The notes under the pieces were generated by a model. It was not told the origin of the DNA, ran no database searches, and worked only from the letters and a program-made list of their open reading frames with translations. A DNA stretch of 64,000 nt from Pinus tabuliformis (lineage: Eukaryota; Streptophyta; Pinopsida; Pinales; Pinaceae), in the NCBI GenBank assembly GCA_031772625.1, contig CM062808.1, forward strand, positions 477,955,655 to 478,019,654, read 5' to 3'. Below are positions 45,467 through 57,757 of this stretch, in pieces. The stretch's first letter is position 1. Every line of letters starts with the position of its first letter. Both the position numbers and the translations under genes were made by a program.

Positions 45467-45588
45467 GCTCTAAGGCACCAATTTAAACAGATCAAGAAGG
45501 ATTGAGATCGGGAAAGTTAATGAGTTTTTTTCCTTATTTACTGATTCACGATAGACTTTTGGAGGTCCAACAGTTCCTGGTGGAGGTA

Positions 45589-46425
45589 TGATCCAGAGAT
45601 CAAAAATAGGCTCAAAACTGCAAGTGTTTGGAATCTCCTGAAACCGACGTCAAGTCGTAGTGTTTGTCCTCCTGATTCCAATGACGCTTGAATCGCCTCA
45701 ACCCGATGTTGTATGAAGAAATTATGACATTCTGAAGTTTTTGATCAACAACTAAAACTCGACAGTAGGGTTGACTGGGTTGTTGACTGGACAATCTGTA
45801 CAATTGATGTCATCACCTGAATGTGCAGGGTACGGTGTTAGATGGGCCAATCTCGTGTTGACACGTGGCATCATTGTATAGGGTACAAGTGTGCAGTTTA
45901 GTTGGTTGTTGAGTTTGAGGTCGCCCAATTAGAGGCCACCACCTAGCCCAATGAGAGGGTGCCATGTGGCGCCCCATGTTTGGCCAAAATTTTTACATAA
46001 GCCCGAAGGCCTTGGCGAGATTCGACCCCTCAACCTGCCATGTAACAAATCCGTGCCCAACCATCACACCATCGCATAAGTTCTTAACCCATATAGGGCA
46101 CAGTTTATATTTAATGTCATATTTTTTGGCGGTTGGGAGGAGGGGTCAAGCGGCTAGCCTCGACCCCAAGTCACCTTACCACCATACAACCCGCGACGCA
46201 AGCGAAGAGGAGTGGGGTTGGGCACTTGGCCCTAGCCCCTGGACCTATTGAACTCCATAGGACCATAGGGAAGAGTTTGCAGGAGGGGCGGGGCACTTGG
46301 CCCTAGCCCCAGTCCCAGTCCCATCAACACCCATATGACGGAGCGAAGCACTTGGCGGAGAGGGCGGGGCTGTAAGCCTTGGCCCATGGTCACGAACGAC
46401 CACATTGCTACCCATGCAGCCCATT
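45589..46425 (+). repeat. 3' LTR of J, truncated
   Basis: Matches the 5' LTR from TGATCC to GTTGCTACCCA, then switches abruptly to repeat family I. The junction shows no LTR terminus of family I, so it is a deletion or recombination joint. Confidence 0.8.
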
Positions 46426-48750
46426 GACCACTCTGTGTCAACGACCCCATAGTAGTACACCCATTTTTTTGCAAAAGGGATCTATCGTGTTCGAGTGTTC
46501 GCGCCTTTCAGATTTCATCATCAGTTGGCAGTTTTGTAAAGATGTCAACCCATTCTGCATATGTATAATGTAAATAATCCTAGTATGACCACGTTTGTAT
46601 GTAACAGCCTAGGTAAACCTATTGTTTTGTTGACGATTTCCATTCTATGAGGTTTTTTGTCTCACTGATTCATCTGTGTCTCTAGACAAATGATCGGCAG
46701 AGTTTTTCCCTCCACCCTCACCCCAAAGCTAGGGTGGATTTTGTCGTCAAGATCTTAGGCGAGTCCTAGCGTTTTAGATCGAGTCTTTGTAAAAGTGACT
46801 TGGGAATAATTTTAGCTAATTGGCTAAATTATTTTATTACAAGTCACTTGGTTTACTAGATTATATTTTTTGTGTTGCAGAAATGAGTAAATGTTGAGGG
46901 TCTATAACGAACAGGTTTTCCTCTTCATCTATTAAAATGTAAAATATTCATGTAAAAAATATTTAGTGCATGGTCCCTCATAATTAGACACCATGGCTAA
47001 ATATTAGAGGGTTGGAAAAATTATTAATCCCCTCATGTGTCAATTAATTAAATTTTCTGGCAAAAATAAATTAAAAAATTCCTAAGCCAAAATTTAAATT
47101 AATTATAGTCAAATTTAAGTTAATTAATTAGATTTTCTAGCAAAAATAAATTTAAATGCTAAGCCAAAAATATAATTAATTTTGTATCTTAAAAAAAATT
47201 GATTCTCCAAATTAAAAAATCCGTGGGTCCCAAAGAAATTAATTTTTGGAGGTTCCCGGCCAAGGAAATATTAAAAATTTCAAGAGATTTTGGACCCTAG
47301 GGCCTTGGTAGTTACGTCAAAGTCAATTTTTTGAGGAAATCAACTCAAAATAATTAATTTTAAGTTGATTAAAATTCAATTAAATGAAAAATTCGAATTT
47401 CCTCAAAAACAAAATAGTTTTGACGAAGGAGATTAAAAGATAATTAAATCTTTTTTAACAGTCGATATTACTTTGACCGGGATCAAACCAACTAGTCGTT
47501 GAAGAATTAATCTATAAATTAGAGATTATTTGTCATTTAAAATCATCTGATCTTGTGATCGTGTACTAGCACTTGAAGCTCTTGTAAACTTTTACAGAAA
47601 TAATACTACGCAAAGTCTTTGGGGTTTTACTTGATGGCAGTGTTTCTCTTTGGTATCTTATGGTAACGTGTGTTTAATTTTTTGTTGATCTTATTTATAA
47701 GTTGCTGGTTAATAGCTCTTGTAGATCAATTTATTGCATAGGTATCTTGCTTAAATTGTTGGGTTTTAAGATAGCATTAAGATTTTTATTTGATTAGCAA
47801 GTATCTCCAATCTTTGAAGATTTAATCGTTATTTTATACCTCTATTAATTTGACTGCTTATATTTTAAGTGTGCAGAAGTCATCTTTATTCAGATATTTT
47901 GGGTGTTTGGGGAAGTCCTCGGTTGGACCAGCCGACTCCTGAAACTTAAGATCTGGAGAGCCTTCCGGATTAAAACTCTGAGATTATCTAACGAAATATA
48001 TTTTGCAGGGATTTTCTGGGCTAGTACCTAAAATTTAAAAAATTATTTATCTTCAAAAAATTGTGCTAAATAGCTAGATCTGGCTAGAAAGAGCCTTAGA
48101 TCGATAGATTTGAAAGCGTCGTAAAGTTAATCGATACTAAGTACTTGAGACTTAAATGATCTTACCCCAAGACGACTCACTCATCCCTTTGCTAATCACA
48201 TCTTGCATTTCTTTTCATCATAATAACATTTTCTTTAGCAGCAGTTGTCCATCCTGTACTTGGTCCTATATTTCCTATCAAGATAGTTGACTCCATAAGG
48301 CACTGGTATCAATTGCTTAAATTGAATCATTTAATTCTTGTTAAATCTAAACAAGTGTTTGGTCATGTTGACCACTGGAGTGGCACCTGATGATTATATG
48401 AAGACTCCATGCCCAAGTATGATCCATAGGACACTTGTACCATTAGATATCATTAGTCAACATAGTTTTTTAACTCTACTTCTATCTTCTCATCATCTTT
48501 CTTGTACCCAGATTTCACACCCTATGGGAAATTGTAATAAGTGATACTAGTAATCATGATTTTTGAGTCTGTAACAGGCCTAGGATGTTAGGACTCGATC
48601 AATAAATGACTACATCTTGGAGTGTATTTTTTATTTGGTTAATTATTCCTTCTTTTTCAGAGGTGGATATTTTTCTGGGTTTTTCACTCACAATTTACCC
48701 CAAAGCCGGGGTGACAGTTCAAAGGTTGGGCCCCTGACACATCTTAGTGT
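46426..48750 (+). mobile_element. Repeat family I, copy 2
   Basis: Follows the reverse complement of 1106-2580 block by block: GTGTCAACGACCCCATAGTA, TTTGCAAAAGGGATC, ATGTAAATAATCCTAG, TAGGTAAACCTA, TTTTTTGTCTCAC, GGCAGAGTTTTTCCCTCC, ACCCCAAAGC, TGTGTTGCAGAA, TTGGACCAGCCGACTCCTG (near 47930). The first about 270 bases of the family (as in copy 1) are missing. After about 48100 the match fades; a second CCCCAAAGCCGGGGTGACAG block stands at 48700. A moderately old fossil with no coding capacity seen. Confidence 0.6.
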
Positions 48751-51001
48751 CTAGAGTCAATGTATATTACCATCCTAGATCACAAAAAAAAATTCGTGGA
48801 ATTTAGTTAGGTTTAGGTAGTATTTATTATTTTTTTAGATTTCCCGCAGGTCAAAAATTGCAAATAAAATTGTACTTAAATTGTAATAAGTGTAGTCTAG
48901 AGAAATTGTATGAGGTATGAGTAATCAAAATTAAACTTCTCATTCTCAACTTTCCACTATGACACACTTTGAGGGGTTAAAAATGTGTTTTGAACCCTCA
49001 AAACCCACTTTTCCTAAATTTAGTGGGAAATCTGACAATTAATTAAGCCAGAAATTAAATAAATGGAGAAAAATAAATATCCACACATGTTAAATGTTGT
49101 GAAAATAAGGTGGAAAATTATGGGGGAGTTAAAGTGAAGTCCTAAAGTGACGTGGACTCCTAAATCAAGAAAAGGATATGTGCTCAAATAAAATCAAATT
49201 TCTGGCATTAAAGGAGAAAGTTGCTTACTTGGAAATTCGAATTTGTAAAGTTAATGCACATTTGAGAGGATTTGGGAGAATATTTGGTGGAGATTTTTGT
49301 GGAAAATTGTCCCCACATGGGTTACCACCCATATACACTTGCCATTCTATCATAAAATTCGAACTTTGCACATAAGGGAAGAAAAAAACGATGCCCACTT
49401 GCCAGAAATCTTTTTTTACACTTGGCATTGGAAATCCATTCAACAAATTTGAATTTCTCTTTGGGATTGTCACCTCATGCCACTTGCTTAATCAATTCTA
49501 CATTGAGATTGGCTCCAATGTCATTTGTCATTGTCATTCTTCATTGGGATTTACTCCCAACTCTCTATATAATAGAGCCATGAGTTCTCATATTGTATCT
49601 CATGTAATACGAGTTATTGTGCTTGAGGAGACTCTGCAGGATTGTATTCACTATTTGCAATATAATACAATAGTCTTTGGGGTAAAGCGTGATGGTGTTC
49701 TCTCATTGCATGTGTGGTAAAGTCTTGACTTGTTGTTATGCATCTATTTATTTCCTCGTGTCATTACATATTTCATGCTTGTTTCAAGTTATATTAGTAT
49801 GCAGCTATCTCATATTAGCATAAGAATTAATTGTTTGCTTTAGGAAAAAAATTCTTCTAGTGGATAATAGATGTATCTCTAGGAATTATTTCCACTGCAC
49901 TTATTTAATTTCATATCGATTTAATGATTTGTGGTGAAGTTTTGTAGATGAATCATTGTTTGGTCAAGCTTTTCAAGCATGGGGAAATTCTTGGAGGAAT
50001 CAACCCATTCTTGAAAAATATTCGAGGAGAACCCGCATGTTTTGAATTCCAAAGTCTCATCTATATCTTATTTGTGTCTTGCAGGGATTCTTTCAAGTTT
50101 CTTAAAGTTTTTATTTCTTGCATCAAAATATCAAACTTGGAAAAAATTATTTTTTACGTATTGTACTTCATTTATCAATATCTGGTTATTTCAAAGAGCT
50201 AAGTCATGGCTAGTCAAAGAGGAGAGCTTGCTCATACTCTTTGGTCTAGCCTCTTGTAGATTATTTTTGTAACATACTTTGTTGTCATTTTGGTCTAACA
50301 TTTGAGTTGTTTTCGTATCCTTTTGAGCAAGATAGTTTCCATGCTTTGATTTGTAGACTCATTCATCTTGAAAGTATTTATGATATCTTGTGCTAACAAT
50401 TTAGTATTTCACTTTTCAAGGTTATTTTGGCTTTCCATTTGAAAGCATTTCACTTCATTTTAAGCAAAATACAATTTCATTTCTTAAAGAGCAAATACAT
50501 AGAAGGCACTAATTGTTTATGTAATTTCATGCTTATCTTATGATGTTTATTGCTCATATCAATTTTTTTCTTATAAATCTTAAAGAGATAATCTATTTAA
50601 CTCTAACAATTCTCTTGGAAACTGACATCCTTTTTAAATTAACTTTTCATTAGGGGCTACCCCCCTTAGCTAACCTAGGAGATAGCTCAAACGGAGAGAG
50701 TCGGGATTAGAGTGACAACCCCTTCTCTGAGTTCCCTGCCACCAACCACACCTTGTGGGGTTGAAGGTTTTTCCCACTGACTTGTAGGTAGGTGTAGGCG
50801 GCAGGGTCAATAGGTCACTCAACTGTGTCTCCCGGATTGGCTGGTTCCAAACTGGTCCTTCCTCATTTCATTTTTGTAGGGTCTACCCTCCTTAGTCTGT
50901 TGTAGGGAGACAATTTAAACATAGAGATTGGGGACTAGGGTGACATCCCTCGATCTGATCCGTTGTCGTAGTGCCTAGACATTCTGTGCGACAACATTTT
51001 T
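48751..51001 (+). repeat. Decayed LTR-like sequence ahead of tRNA-Asp primer motifs
   Basis: Contains a TATA-like CTCTATATAATAGAGCC near 49565 and an R-like GCAATATAATACAATAGTCTTTGGGG near 49665, as in plant LTRs. It ends in GCGACAACA just before a tRNA-Asp-like primer site at 51002. The start is not visible. Within it, 50650-50760 and 50878-50965 are a loose duplicate (AGGG(G/T)CTACCC(C/T)CCTTAG ... GAGTGACA/GGTGACA). Probably the remains of a Tat/Athila-group Ty3 LTR; inference only. Confidence 0.4.
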
Positions 51002-51019
51002 TGGCACTATTGTCGGGGA
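51002..51019 (+). other. tRNA-Asp-type primer binding site, degenerate
   Basis: TGGCACTATTGTCGGGGA compares with TGGCGCCGTTGCCGGGGA, the usual Tat/Athila primer site in plants. A second, similar motif (TGGCATCGTTGTCGGC) stands at 51121-51136, also after a CCAACA word. Confidence 0.55.
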
Positions 51020-51286
51020 AAAATTTATTGGACCTTAGTGTTACGAGTCACGGCATTCATCTTTCCTCTTCATATTTCATCTTTCTATCTTTCATTTTAG
51101 CTGGCAACGCCAACATTTTTTGGCATCGTTGTCGGCAATAGAGTTTTTTTGCCCTTGGTCCTCATGACATTTTTCTAATCATCTAATTTTTTCCACCATT
51201 CATTAGCACATCAAGTGGCACAACATTTTCTGGAGCCATTTCATCTCTTCATCTTTTTATCGCCTTATCTTTTTCCTCTCACTAAT

Positions 51287-53890
51287 TGTCATGTCCCTTC
51301 CTAAGTTAATTTGGAACAAGACTAATTATTGCATTTTGGGGCCAAGTTTGGAGATAGTGGGGCCCATTTGATTTTATTAGGAGATTAGACTTAGCAAAAG
51401 TTATTTTGTTGTGGTTAAATTACACACGGGGGCCACCCACACTAGGGAAATACACACTCCCTAGTTCGGTTTGCATGGAGGTGGTTAAGTGAGGGCCCAC
51501 AATGGAGGTAAAATTGGAGCGAAAAGTGCTCCATGAAATCTATATAAGGAAGCCAGCTCTCCTCATTTAATTCATCTTTGGCATATTGAATTTCTCTTTG
51601 GTTGCTCGAGCTGCTTAGCCGAGTCACTTGTTGTTTAGCAAGAGTTCTTCAAACGAATAGCTCACCCTTTCTTCAGGGGACTTCAAGTGCCTCCCTAGAG
51701 GGGTTTATCTTCATTCTTCCAGAGGAGGATTTCATTGTGGTTTCCAGAAGTTGCATCCATCTCGAGGTGGTGCATATTTTTGGAGCACGCAGTGAAGGGA
51801 GGTCGAGTTTTTTTGTGGCATCTTGTGGAGGAGTTTTGGTCGGGAGAATTTCCAGAGGGGAGGCATAGGTTTTTTGCTGCCATTTTGGAGAGTCTTAGAC
51901 CTCGAGGAGAGTGCTCTTATTCAGTGTGACTTTCGCACTTCCTCGGCCAACGCAGAGGCAACATTTTGTGCGCACTTTGGAGGTGGAGACTCGGCCATTG
52001 AGGCTAATCCTTGTCGGGAGATATAAGGAAAGCATTAGTGGAAGTGATTACTACCTTTTGAGTGTTTGAGTAGGATTTTGCTGGTGTATTGGCAGACAGT
52101 GCGCTTTAGCAGTTTTGGAGGGCATAGTGTAATATTCCTAATTAGCCATGACTAATTGGAATCTTCGATTTTGTTCGATTTTTTCCTTCTATAGTTATTT
52201 GTAAATAAAAAGTGAGGAAGGGGGACATAACTCACTTTTAGAATAAAAAGTCACTTCCTAGTAGCACAACGTTGTGACTTAAAGGGGAGCCAAGGGGGGC
52301 CAAAGGGGGACGCAAAAATGGAGCCCACGCAAACACATGGAGGAACTGCGCAGGAGGAAAGGAACACGTGGCAAGAGGGGAATCACACAGGAGGAGGTGA
52401 GCCTTGGGATTGAGAGAGGCAAAGGCTATAAAAGAGATAGGAGCCCCCTCATTTTGATCATTCAGTTATGTGCATTTGGAGCTAGTCGTTTCAACTTCCG
52501 AGCACACTCACTGTTTAGCTAGTCTACAACACTGTTTAGTGCAATGAGTGTCTCCGTTCGAAGATCTCACCCTTAGCCCCGGGGGACTTCGAGTGCCTGC
52601 TCGGGCAAGGTATTTCCATTGGCATTTTAGCAGTAGTTTATCAGCATTTCAGCAGCAGTTTCATCAGCTTTCTGGAGGACTGCGCAGCACTGAGAGAGGG
52701 ATGCAGTTCTTTCTGGCAGTAGTGTTGGATTGGGGTTTTTGCAGGAGGATTTATGCTGGGTGATTGAGTAGGGGAGCCGACCTTGCCTATTGGAGGATTC
52801 TTGGCAGAGTTCTAGAGGGGTTTCTGCAGTGGCAGCGCAGAGCATTGAGGAACTGCGCAGATCCCCATGGGGGTGATTTCCGGGGGCGGCTATTCCAAGA
52901 AATCTTTCTGGGTTTTTCTGGGTTTCTTGAGTAGAGCCCAAATCTAGAGTTTCAGATTTTTCCGAGGAGGGGAGCAGCCCCAAATCATCATTTGTTTTCT
53001 AGCAGCAGCAGCATCCACGCAGAGAGGCCATTCTTTGTTATTCTGAGAGTATTTCTTCACTTGCCTTGTGCAAGTCGAGGTGCCATCTTTCTGATCACCT
53101 CCTGTACTTATCTTATTGCTCAGTATAATAAAATGGCTTAGCATTTTACGCTGCATTTCTTGAGTATCTGCTTATATTTCCTGTTTACATTATTATATGT
53201 TGTACCACAGTTATTTTGTCATTTTTGGGTTATTATATCATTTGCACGTATTTGGTTGGAGTTTTGCTGGGGTTTGAGGAATATTCCGGGTTAGGGATAT
53301 TACACATAGAGCCTTTAGGGGTCGATTTTTGAAGGTCAAAATCTGGCCAAACCATTTCTGGATTTTGTGAAAGGAGTTTGTGGTTAAAATTTCAGAATTT
53401 TCTAGGTGATATTCGGGTATGAAATCCCTATTCTTATAATAGAGCGAATTGCTAGTAGCTAGGGAATTTGCTCTATTTTATGGGTTCGACTTTGGCTTGG
53501 AGATAGGCCAATCCCTTTTTGGGTTTTTCTGGTTTTTTGACAAGGATTTCATATACAAAGTTTCAGCATTTTCTGAGCATCGGAGATGGGGTTCTTGTAG
53601 TTCCTTTCCATCAAGTAGTGTAGTTTCTAAGGACAATGCAGAGCATTAGAGTAGTCATTTCCTGCTTCGACATTATTGTTTTATAACCTGGGTCCTGTCA
53701 AGATTTCCTTTGAGGCAAGCCTAGGTATATTTCTCCATATTATTGTACTTGCTCCATTTCATTAATAAAATCGCTGAGCTGGTTCTCACATCTGGAGTTT
53801 TAATGAGCATTTGCTGATTGTTTTATTTTCCCATGTCACAAATCGATTTTGTTTTGCATATCACTGTTTATTTAAGTTTGGAACATTACA
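51287..53890 (+). repeat. 5' LTR of F, interrupted by solo LTR M
   Basis: Parts 51287-52127 and 53310-53890. TATA box CTATATAAGGAAGCC near 51540; AATAAAATCGCTGAG near 53763 suits a poly(A) region. The flank CTAAT at 51282-51286 would be its left target copy; the right copy lies beyond the window. Confidence 0.87.
52128..53304 (+). mobile_element. M: solo LTR inserted in the 5' LTR of F
   Basis: Ends TGTAATATTCC and GGGATATTACA; exact target duplication CATAG at 52123-52127 and 53305-53309. A canonical TATA box GGCTATAAAAGAG lies at about 52424-52436, and AGTATAATAAAATGGC near 53125 fits an R region. 1.18 kb. No primer site or internal DNA remains. Its family has no second copy here. Confidence 0.93.
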
Positions 53891-56086
53891 GTGGTATCAG
53901 AGTATGATCTTGGCCCAGCTGTGGGTAACCAGTAAGATCATGGGAGATTTGGGCATGTATGCACAGTGACGGGTTACACCATACACCACCCATGGCTCAA
54001 GGGAGATTTAGTATGCAGGAATTATGGGGCGGAATCAACTAGAACAATGAGAGGTTGGCTCATTTGAGGAAAATGTCAGACCAGATCCATCCTTGTCCTT
54101 ACAGCAGAGACACTAGATGTGCACTAGTCGTGTGATTACAACCATCTACACCATGTGGGGAAAGCCGACAGAATATGGGCACAAGATCTCCTTAAAGGAG
54201 CTAGCAGGATAGGGACAGTTAGAGGGTGAGACCACAGGGCACTTTTGTTGGTGGAGATCTAGCTTTAGATATCAAGAGCCTGAGGAGGAGGTTGAGCATG
54301 ACGCTGAGAGCCCACAGGATCGTGAGGAGCACATCAATCTACCCGGTGTGGCGCAGGAGTCACCATTATTCGAGACCTCTTTGATAGCCCCAATTGACAC
54401 CTTGGTGGAGAGGATAGAGCCTACAACCATCTGTTGAGGAGGAGCCAGCCATGGATGAGATGTCGATAGTTGTTCAGGTATCTAGAGTTGTGACTGAGTC
54501 TGCAGGTGATAGATACCCATGGTAGTTTCATCAGTTCCAAGCCGGTCTACCATTGAGAGAGAAGGTCACCATAGTACGAGAGGTCATTCTACAGCAAAAC
54601 GAGGAGCTAGAGGGCATGAGAGTGGCTTGTGTCGAGTCAACGGCCAAACTGACTGACGTTGGGGAATAGTTGGAATCCCTAATGGTACCACTAGAGTGCA
54701 CTTTAGAGCATCAGAGCAACCCTCTTCAGACATACATAGATGGGGCTTGTAGTGTCAGTAGTTTGCCTCTGCACCTTGGAGGGAGAGAGGCAAAGCCACT
54801 TCGACATATTTTATGTGTTGACCAGGCCGATGAGATGAGGTGACATGAGCGGTGCAGGGTGCAGCATTCGCCAGATGGAGGGCTTGTCCTATGTATGAGA
54901 GTTCGTATATTCAATCCCTCTCTTGGGGTTGGATGGCAAGAGATTCTGAGTTGGTACCCAGTGCAGTGGGCTATGGAGATGGTAGTGGACCGACATGAAG
55001 CTCAGCAAGAGATTTCAGGCATTGGGGATACTGGAAGCCCAGACTGGCATTGGGATCCAGGTGGGACTACCTATCATTCCCCGGATATACTGGTTGACTA
55101 CGACCGTGGTGGTGTAGTTGGCCTAGCGGTTGAGCACACACATTTGCTAGGGGAGTTTTGGCCAGTACCAATGACCAACCAATTTGTGGGCAGACTCCTT
55201 GGGTTGTCTTGGTATGACAGTTGTGCATGGGATCACACGATGATCATCATACTCTAGTGGGAGTTTGTTGGAGGAGGTGGCACTGATAGGCCACCTAACA
55301 GTGCCTTGTATGGAGCTGGGGATTCTTCACATTTGTGTGGGGCATGGAGGACATGGAGGAGCAAAGCAGTGGTGGCATTGTTACTGGTACCTAGGGAGAT
55401 TCACTTCTTGGGTCCCTCAGGGAGGATTTGGAGGGGAGATCCCCTCATCGGAGAGCATAGTGATGCGATGGTGGAGGTGATGATACAGGTCGGGTGCAGG
55501 CCGATGCATATGGACATAGCTTTAGGCCATCACATCCAGGGATGGGTAGGAGCATCTAGCGTGGAGCAGTGGTCTGCAGGTAGGCATGGAGACGCATGGG
55601 GGTGTATCGTAGTATGTTGGACTGCATTGTGGAGTGGGAGTGCCTTACATTGCATTGAGTACATGCGGGGAGTGACAGGTGAAGCGACATAGGTGGGACA
55701 AAGGACAGTACAGGATGGTATAGCCGTTGCCGGGAGTATCCAGTGGTGTACTGGGATAGGTTGCGACGTACAATGTCATGTGGAGGAGTGCAGTCATATT
55801 GGGTGGTAAGCAGTGACAGATGATGCGGCATAGCGAGCACTTAGAGTGTTGCCTCCAAGGAGGTTTATGGACAGGGGCACTACGTGTACCTTTGGATTCA
55901 ACCCACCTAGGATCGATGAGGACACTGTTGAGCATCTGGGGACACCATGTTTAATGGAAACAGGGCTTCGAGGGGGTTATCAGCAGATCCGAGACAGAGG
56001 GGGTCGCCTGTAGGATTACTCTTGAGCATTCGGTGGACTCTTGATCATACCCATCCTCCTCCGGTGTTGTTTATAGTTGCAGAGTG
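53891..56086 (+). pseudogene. Left internal part of F: decayed frames of unknown function
   Basis: Follows the primer site directly. The two longest open runs (54859-55257 and 55306-55692) are rich in Trp, Gly, His and Met. They have phrases such as WHWDPGGTTYHSPDILVDYD and GVVGLAVEHTHLLGEFWPVP that I cannot assign to Gag or Pol families. GC is higher than in the flanking LTR, which argues for old coding sequence. Many breaks. It could be an unrecognised Gag or a foreign gene carried by the element. Confidence 0.45.
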
Positions 56087-56091
56087 TTTGT

Positions 56092-57243
56092 TGTGAAAAT
56101 TTATGAATCCACACATCACAAATTCTACTGCAATCACTGGTTTATCATCTCCTTCTTGTTTTTACATTCAACAAATTATTTAATAATCTAAATAGCGATG
56201 AAAACACTATTGCAGACTACACATACATACAGATCATGAACTAAGAATAGAATGAGACAAATACACAAGGGACACCGTTATTTTTGGACAATCGTCCCCA
56301 GAAAAACTCAATGCGAGAAAAACAGTGCAGCATATAGAGGGTTTATATTACTAAGCAAGCAGAATCTGAGTACAACAGGTTTCCTCTCACACTAGCTAAC
56401 CTTTCAAAGATATTTCGGTAGCAAGAAATACATACAAGGGTTTACCTCATTCTCCAAGTCTCAAGTGATCCACTGAATGGTCGACTCCGACAAGCACTGC
56501 AAAAATCCTGGCACAATCTACTCTGTGTGGGCCAGCGTCTTGCCTTTGGGTGACCGCGTCACTTGTCTAGTGGACCGATTTTCTCTCAAAAGCTTCGACT
56601 TCAGCCCTCCTGGCCCAGAACATCGAACTCCCAACAAAATCTCGAACTTCCACCGATTATCTCATACTGCCATTGCAAGAACCCTCTTGGCCTGCGTCAT
56701 CTCTGCATCAGTCCCTTCCTGGGCTGCGTAGGCCTCTGCGTTGCCTCCTTGATGCTACTGCTGCCCCTGCCTGGTACTCGTTGGCTCGGAACTCCCTCTT
56801 GATCCAACTGTCTACTGCTGCCCCTCTCACTACAACAGATCACTTGTTTGATTTTCTCAGCAAACCTTGCCCCAGAAAAATAGAACTGACTGATCTCGCA
56901 ATTGTGTTTCCAACTGACCCTCAAGCCTCCTCTTATACTTTTCCTGTTGATGAATCAACGACTGAGATTAAGTCCCTAATCAACGGCTAAGATTAAAACA
57001 AACTTGATCCTCGTCACTTAGAAGTTTCTCACCCATTTTTTTATTAATACCCATTAATATTTTTATTTTCCTAAGTTTAGACTTAGGACCCCATTAAAAA
57101 TATTAATTATTTTAATAACTCCTCATCTGGGTGGAATTTCTCCAAATGATTTTTGGGTCTTGGAGATCTAATGTGTTCTAGCCTCTTAGCCCCTCTACAA
57201 AATTTCGGAGCTAGAGCACATCTGATGCTACCTAAAATCAACA
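56092..57243 (-). repeat. 3' LTR of G
   Basis: 1.15 kb, pairs with 59263-60398. On the minus strand it begins TGTTGATTTTAGGTAGCATC, the start shared with C and E. Confidence 0.93.
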
Positions 57244-57757
57244 CTCTCTCTTAGCGAGGAATGTTTAGTAACACTTCTCAACAGAAGTACTACACTGATC
57301 CACTGCATCGGTCCTCTGCGTTGCTAATGCTTGGCCTGATGCCCTTCATCCACTGCACTGCTTCTTCCTATACTGCTGCCCATGACTCTGCCACTGCCAC
57401 TACTAATTGTTGCACTGCAACTCAATTGCTGAGAAGTAAGCAACTGAAATTCACCCAAAAACTAACATTCTGGCTAGTTTGGATGCCACGTGATGTTGAA
57501 GCTACCTCTGTTGCCAATCTGTGCTGACCCTCTGCTTCTATTGCGTTGTTGCATACTGCTCTGTGCCTCTCGCATTGCTACAACATCCACTGCATTGCCT
57601 CAGACTTTGGGCCTCTAGCTCTGCCACTGTCACTCCATCACACCTAGCTCCAACCAACACCCATCATTTTGATACTGTTATTAAGGGCTCTCGTAGCCGT
57701 ATGTGATCCAAGAGTTTGGGCACCTCAGGGATCTTGCCCAACATGTAGTCCTCTCGA

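Larger units (their letters stand above)
41235..46425 (+). mobile_element. Element J: non-autonomous LTR element carrying a G-patch domain
   Basis: A direct repeat is present at 41235-43624 and 45589-46425. It starts TGATCC(G/A)GAGATCAAAAAT and the 5' copy ends TTTTTAGATCA. A perfect initiator-Met-type primer site TGGTATCAGAGCAA lies two bases on (43627). The polypurine tract TGGTGGAGGTA abuts the 3' LTR. The internal part is 1.96 kb, with a gag-like frame holding a G-patch and Cys/His fingers and no RT or protease. The 3' LTR is cut at about 46425, so no target duplication can be tested. LTRs are well diverged; old, broken, several breaks. Confidence 0.82.

Noticed and set aside
48178-50272. 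Several plus-strand frames of 60-110 codons
   Set aside because: Low-complexity, Phe/Leu/Ser-rich readings of AT-rich LTR-like DNA without motifs.
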